Source: Moraxella nonliquefaciens
GTDB lineage: Bacteria > Pseudomonadota > Gammaproteobacteria > Pseudomonadales > Moraxellaceae
Direction of reading: 5' to 3'
Length of the DNA stretch: 64,000 bases
NCBI RefSeq assembly: GCF_001679005.1
Contig: NZ_LXTW01000001.1
Coordinates: 20,429 to 84,428 of the forward strand
Below the pieces are notes generated by a model. That model worked only from the letters and a program-made list of their open reading frames with translations. It was not told where the DNA came from and ran no database searches. This document shows, piece by piece, positions 59,523-64,000 of this stretch; within the stretch, counting starts at the first letter, position 1, and each line of letters begins with the position of its first letter. Made by a program: the position numbers and the translations under genes.

Positions 59523-62390
59523 ATGGCACACGAGTTCATCAGCATCAAAGGGGCAAAAACCCATAACCTAAAAGACATCAATGTAGACATTCCACGAGAT
59601 AAACTGGTTGTGATTACAGGGTTATCAGGTTCGGGCAAATCGTCGCTTGCTTTTGATACGCTCTATGCTGAGGGGCAAAGACGTTATGTGGAGAGCCTGT
59701 CTGCTTATGCTCGCCAGTTTTTATCACAGATGCAAAAACCTGACGTGGACAGCATTGAGGGCTTATCCCCTGCCATTGCCATTGAACAAAAATCAACCAA
59801 CCACAACCCACGCTCTACCGTTGGTACAATCACCGAGGTCTATGATTATTTGCGTCTGCTGTTCGCCCGTGTGGGAGTGCCCCATTGTCCTGAACATGGC
59901 TTGCCGATGGTTGCTCAAACGGTAAGCGAGATGGTGGATGAGATTCTTGCCAAAGGTGATGGCACGCCCCTTATGATGCTTGCCCCTGTCGTACGTGAGC
60001 GTAAAGGTGAGCATATTGCTTTATTGGAGAGCTTGCAAGCACAAGGTTTTACCAAAGTTCGCATTGATAAGGTTGTCTATGATATGGATGAGCTACCAAC
60101 CCTTGCCAAAACACACAAGCACACGATAGATGTGGTGGTAGATAGGTTTAAGGTGCGAGATGATTTGGGCAACCGAGTGGCTGAGAGTTTAGAGACGACA
60201 CTACGACTGGGGCTGGGCATTGCAATTTTACATAACATGAATGATAAGAGTGAAACGCTACTTTCTGCCAAACACTCTTGCCCTGTCTGTGATAGGGCGG
60301 TCAGTGAGTTAGAACCACGCCTATTTAGCTTTAACAATCCTGCTGGGGCATGTCCGTCTTGTGATGGGCTGGGTAAAAGCCAGTATTTTTCTGCTGAGCG
60401 TATCGTTACCGAACCTGCCAAATCACTCAATCAAGGGGCGATACATGGTTGGGACAAACGCCATGCCTATTATTTTGGGCTATTGACGACGGTTTGCACG
60501 CATTTTGGCATTGATATGGATAGCCCATGGCAAGACTTACCCAAAAAAGCACAAAATATCATCTTAACTGGTTCAGGCAAAGAAAAGCTGACCTTTAACT
60601 TTACCGATGAGAGGGGTCGCAAAAGTGTTAAAACCGTGCCATTTGAAGGTATTTTACCATATCTAGAACGCCGTTATCGCAGCACAACAAGCAACATCGT
60701 GCGAGATGAACTTGCCCAATATCTGTCAGATACCACCTGTCATGCCTGTCATGGTGTTCGTCTAAATGACATCGCTCGTAATGTTCAAGTAGACGGTCGG
60801 TGTGTGGGTGATATCATTGATTTGCCCATTGGGCAGGCGTGGGAATATTATGAAAACTTGCATATTGGCGGGCATAAAGGCGAGGTGGCGGATAAGATTT
60901 TTAAACAAATCCGTGAGCGGTTGGGTTTTTTAACCAAAGTGGGGCTTGAATACTTAACTCTTGCTCGTTCTGCTGAGACTTTATCAGGCGGTGAAGCCCA
61001 ACGTATCCGACTGGCAAGTCAAATCGGAGCGGGACTTATGGGGGTCATGTATGTGCTGGATGAACCATCCATTGGCTTGCATCAACGAGATAATGACCGC
61101 CTATTATCCACTTTGACACATTTACGAGATTTGGGCAATACCGTCATTGTCGTGGAGCATGACGAAGATGCCATTCGTACCGCTGACCATGTCATTGATA
61201 TTGGTATGGGGGCAGGGGTGCATGGGGGGTGTGTGATTGCCACAGGTACAGCCGATGAGATTGCCAAAAATGACAATTCCTTGACAGGACAATATCTGTC
61301 AGGCAAAAAAGGCATTGACATTCCCAAAATCCGACACTCTGCTAAGATGGGTGAGATTAAAAAAGGCAAAAAAATCATCAATGAGCCACTGTATATCCGT
61401 TTAGACGGAGCAAGTGGTAACAACCTAAAAAATGTCAATTTACAAATCCCCATCGGTGTGATGACCTGCATCACAGGCGTGTCAGGCTCTGGCAAATCTA
61501 CGCTGATTAACCGCACGCTCATGCCGCTGTCTGCCATGCACCTAAACAACGCCACAACGCTCGTGCCTGAGTCTTATGACAAAATCACAGGGCTAGAACA
61601 CCTTGACAAAATGGTGGACATTGACCAATCGCCAATTGGTCGCACCCCACGTTCTAATCCTGCCACTTATACAGGCGTGTTTACCTTGATTAGGGATTTA
61701 TACACCCAAACCGAAGATGCACGAGCAAGGGGTTACAAAGCAGGGCGGTTTAGCTTTAATGTTAAGGGCGGTCGTTGTGAGGTTTGTCAAGGAGATGGCA
61801 TGATAAAGGTAGAGATGCACTTTTTGCCTGATATGTATGTGCCGTGCGATGCCTGTCATGGTAAACGTTACAACCGTGAGACCTTAGAGGTTCACTATAA
61901 GGGCAAATCCATCTCAGATGTGCTGGCGATGACGGTGGAGGATGCTTTGGGGTTTTTTGAGGCGATACCTGCCATTCGTCGTAAGCTAGAAGCCCTGATG
62001 CAAGTTGGCTTGGGTTATATCACGCTTGGACAATCTGCCACAACCTTATCAGGAGGTGAGGCACAACGTGTCAAACTTGCCAAAGAACTTGCCAAACGAG
62101 ATACCGGGCAGACGCTTTATATCCTAGATGAGCCAACCACAGGGTTGCACTTTCATGACATTGCCAAACTGCTTGATATTTTGCACACTCTAAGAGATAA
62201 GGGTAATACCGTGGTGGTCATTGAGCATAATTTGGACGTCATCAAGACCGCCGACCATATTGTGGATTTGGGCTATGAAGGTGGTTCTGGTGGAGGTGAG
62301 ATTGTCGCTGTGGGTACTCCTGAGGAGGTTGCTTGTGATGATAAGTCGCACACAGGGCGGTTTTTGAAAATGGTGCTGGATAAAGGCTGA
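59523..62390 (+). CDS. uvrA: UvrABC excinuclease subunit A
   Basis: A 955-residue tandem ABC ATPase. First Walker A GLSGSGKSSLAFDTLYAEGQ, zinc finger CPVCDRAVSELEPRLFSF...CPSC, first signature TLSGGEAQRIRLASQIG. Second Walker A GVSGSGKSTLINRTL, second zinc site CEVCQGDG...CDACHG, second signature TLSGGEAQRVKLAKEL. It detects DNA lesions with UvrB in nucleotide excision repair. The length is about 15 residues above E. coli UvrA. No clear LexA-type box was recognised in the 130 bases upstream. Confidence 0.97.
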   Translation: MAHEFISIKGAKTHNLKDINVDIPRDKLVVITGLSGSGKSSLAFDTLYAEGQRRYVESLSAYARQFLSQMQKPDVDSIEGLSPAIAIEQKSTNHNPRSTVGTITEVYDYLRLLFARVGVPHCPEHGLPMVAQTVSEMVDEILAKGDGTPLMMLAPVVRERKGEHIALLESLQAQGFTKVRIDKVVYDMDELPTLAKTHKHTIDVVVDRFKVRDDLGNRVAESLETTLRLGLGIAILHNMNDKSETLLSAKHSCPVCDRAVSELEPRLFSFNNPAGACPSCDGLGKSQYFSAERIVTEPAKSLNQGAIHGWDKRHAYYFGLLTTVCTHFGIDMDSPWQDLPKKAQNIILTGSGKEKLTFNFTDERGRKSVKTVPFEGILPYLERRYRSTTSNIVRDELAQYLSDTTCHACHGVRLNDIARNVQVDGRCVGDIIDLPIGQAWEYYENLHIGGHKGEVADKIFKQIRERLGFLTKVGLEYLTLARSAETLSGGEAQRIRLASQIGAGLMGVMYVLDEPSIGLHQRDNDRLLSTLTHLRDLGNTVIVVEHDEDAIRTADHVIDIGMGAGVHGGCVIATGTADEIAKNDNSLTGQYLSGKKGIDIPKIRHSAKMGEIKKGKKIINEPLYIRLDGASGNNLKNVNLQIPIGVMTCITGVSGSGKSTLINRTLMPLSAMHLNNATTLVPESYDKITGLEHLDKMVDIDQSPIGRTPRSNPATYTGVFTLIRDLYTQTEDARARGYKAGRFSFNVKGGRCEVCQGDGMIKVEMHFLPDMYVPCDACHGKRYNRETLEVHYKGKSISDVLAMTVEDALGFFEAIPAIRRKLEALMQVGLGYITLGQSATTLSGGEAQRVKLAKELAKRDTGQTLYILDEPTTGLHFHDIAKLLDILHTLRDKGNTVVVIEHNLDVIKTADHIVDLGYEGGSGGGEIVAVGTPEEVACDDKSHTGRFLKMVLDKG

Positions 62391-62485
62391 TGAAAAAATC
62401 CAAATCAATGAAACTTATCCTAACCGCCTTGATGTTGTTGTTAATACCAAGGCGAAGTAGCCCCCATTCGCCAAAAAGGTAACTC

Positions 62486-63322
62486 ATGTATTTATTTGAC
62501 ACCCATACTCATTTTGACGTACCTGAATATGATGATAAGCGAGATGAATACAATCAAAACGCCTTTAATCATGGTGTGCGTCATGTGGTGTTGATTGGCT
62601 ATTTGGCAAAGCATTTTGACAGAATGAGACAGGTCAAGCAACATGCCGACAGCCATCATCCACTCATACATCATTTGGCGTGTGGCTTGCATCCGTTATA
62701 CATCAAAGAACATGGCGATGATGATTTGATTGCCTTAGATGATTATCTAAACACATATCCCAACATCGCCATTGGTGAGATGGGGCTTGATACTTATCCT
62801 GATGAGTTAAAAGAGACTGACGTGTATGACAAACAGTGCCGATTTTTTATAGAGCAGATAAAGTTGTCAAAAATACATGATTTGCCCATTGTGTTGCACA
62901 TTCGTAAATCACACGCCGATGTCATCAAGTTGTTAAAAGAACAAAAATACAACGCTCATCACCAAGGTGGTATTGCTCATAGTTTTAGTGGTGGTACAAA
63001 TGAGGCCTTATATTTTGCTAAATTGGGTTTTAAAATTGGCATTACAGGGCAAATTACCAACCCTAATGCCAAAAAATTACGTCAAGCGATAAAAGCGGTA
63101 TTTGATAAAATGGGTGTATCTGCTTTTGTCATTGAGACCGATTGTCCTGACATGAATCCCATCCCTGCCCAAATTGGTGGTCATTATTTTAATGAACCAA
63201 AAAACCTAATTCATGTATTAGATGAGTTATCTGTGCTGTTTAATATGGATAAAGAAACATTGGCATATAAACTTTGGCAAAATAGCAATGAAGCCTTTAA
63301 AACTAATTTTGAATACATTTAG
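62486..63322 (+). CDS. TatD-family metal-dependent hydrolase (putative DNase)
   Basis: A 278-residue amidohydrolase-fold protein. Metal-binding FDTHTHFD at the N-terminus, ACGLHPLYI, IAIGEMGLD, LPIVLHIRKSHAD, AHSFSGGTNEA and ETDCPDMNP are TatD motifs in order. Family members are 3'-5' nucleases or deacylases. Length and motif set fit; the specific paralogue (TatD, YcfH or YjjV) cannot be told. It starts 95 bases after uvrA and is followed by tcdA 32 bases downstream. Confidence 0.92.
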   Translation: MYLFDTHTHFDVPEYDDKRDEYNQNAFNHGVRHVVLIGYLAKHFDRMRQVKQHADSHHPLIHHLACGLHPLYIKEHGDDDLIALDDYLNTYPNIAIGEMGLDTYPDELKETDVYDKQCRFFIEQIKLSKIHDLPIVLHIRKSHADVIKLLKEQKYNAHHQGGIAHSFSGGTNEALYFAKLGFKIGITGQITNPNAKKLRQAIKAVFDKMGVSAFVIETDCPDMNPIPAQIGGHYFNEPKNLIHVLDELSVLFNMDKETLAYKLWQNSNEAFKTNFEYI

Positions 63323-63354
63323 ATAAATTTTTGATAAAATCAAATGGGTAGACA

Positions 63355-64000
63355 ATGACAAACCGTAGATTTACAGGCACACGCACGCTATATCAAGATG
63401 ATTTTGATGACTTTATCAAAGCCCATGTTTATGTTATTGGCATTGGCGGTGTGGGGTCATGGGTAGTCGAAGCCCTTGCTCGTACTGGTGTGGGTGAATT
63501 AACACTCATTGACATGGATGTTCTGGTAGAGAGCAACATTAACCGCCAACTGCCCGCCCTAACAGACACCTTTGGCGAGTCAAAAATTGGTGAGATGATG
63601 AAACGTGCCCATGGCATCAATCCTAATATTAAGATTCACGCCGTTGATGAATTTATTACGCTTGATAATATCAGTGAGCTACTGCCAAGTCCCCAAACCA
63701 TAAAAGCATATAAAGCCAAAAAAAGACCACTTGTCATATTAGACTGCACAGATGATATGAATGCCAAATTGGCAATAGCCTTATATTGTCGATTTAATAA
63801 AGTCAAGCTCATCATATCAGGCGGAGCAGGAGGGAAAATTGACCCCTTGCAAATAAAAGTGAGTGATTTAAAAGATGTCTATCAAGACCCTTTACTTGCC
63901 AAATTACGCCAAAACCTAAGGGATAAAAATATTAACAAGTCTTTAAAAGAAAAATTTGGCATGAAATGCGTCTATTCCTCCGAGCCATTAAAACTTGCCA
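63355..64000 (+). CDS. tcdA: tRNA threonylcarbamoyladenosine dehydratase TcdA/CsdL, partial (3' end outside window)
   Basis: The frame from ATG 63355 stays open to the end of the window (215 codons seen). N-terminus RRFTGTRTLYQDDF, then the adenylation-domain nucleotide motif VIGIGGVGSWVVEALARTGVG, LIDMDVLVESNINRQLPAL, ILDCTDDMNAKLAI and SGGAGGKIDPLQIKVSDLKD, the E1/ThiF-like order of TcdA. It cyclises t6A37 of tRNA to ct6A in an ATP-dependent step. It is missing only its C-terminal part, about 50 residues by family length. Confidence 0.93.
   Translation, partial: MTNRRFTGTRTLYQDDFDDFIKAHVYVIGIGGVGSWVVEALARTGVGELTLIDMDVLVESNINRQLPALTDTFGESKIGEMMKRAHGINPNIKIHAVDEFITLDNISELLPSPQTIKAYKAKKRPLVILDCTDDMNAKLAIALYCRFNKVKLIISGGAGGKIDPLQIKVSDLKDVYQDPLLAKLRQNLRDKNINKSLKEKFGMKCVYSSEPLKLA

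Noticed and set aside
1..64000. tRNA, rRNA, tmRNA or prophage genes
   Set aside because: No cloverleaf-like or rRNA sequence and no phage structural, integrase or lysis genes were recognised by eye; a tRNAscan/Infernal run would be decisive.

Overview
The window reads as chromosome of a Moraxella-type gammaproteobacterium (Moraxellaceae). Three things point there: a Hag/MID-like giant trimeric autotransporter behind a poly-G tract; a galU-pgi-(ugd-like)-galE block that resembles the flank of the Acinetobacter capsule locus; and the isolated gene sets tig-clpP-clpX, fadBA and rsmH-ftsL-ftsI-murE-murF-mraY. The species cannot be fixed from the sequence alone.

Layout. 1-7.3 kb is the end of a surface-polysaccharide locus: the tail of an unidentified gene, a hexapeptide acyltransferase, kdsD, a decayed kdsA, galU, pgi, a UDP-glucose-dehydrogenase-like protein that has lost its catalytic residues, and galE. 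7.4-18.1 kb is housekeeping: an M48 protease with a DUF898 membrane protein, rdgB, tig, clpP, clpX, and fadB/fadA with a dead Uma2-type gene between them. 18.4-25.9 kb is a complete AT-rich type I Zorya anti-phage operon (zorABCD), bounded by a 45-46 bp near-perfect direct repeat copied from the 3' part of fadA. 26.3-31.3 kb holds dnaK, grpE, an rlmB-type rRNA methyltransferase and an FKBP lipoprotein.

31.4-42.4 kb is the division and cell-wall cluster. It is interrupted exactly between murE and murF by a restriction-modification module: a PLD-type NgoFVII-like endonuclease and two different cytosine-5 methyltransferases. All of its ORF junctions overlap, including those with murE and murF, so the module appears to be carried on the essential peptidoglycan operon. 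42.7-50.5 kb is one 2592-residue trimeric autotransporter adhesin on the minus strand. Upstream of it lie an 8-nt and a 15-nt poly-G/C tract and a 16-copy AACAG pentanucleotide repeat, the hallmarks of phase-variable expression.

51-64 kb carries era, secG, tpiA, the type IV pilus ATPase pilB, the metNIQ methionine importer, a decayed IS200/IS605 TnpB with a structured right end, a glycine-zipper protein, uvrA, a TatD-family nuclease and the start of tcdA.

Two independent defence modules (Zorya and R-M) sit in otherwise conserved core gene order. Several other loci are visibly decaying (kdsA, Uma2, tnpB). No rRNA, tRNA or CRISPR array was seen.
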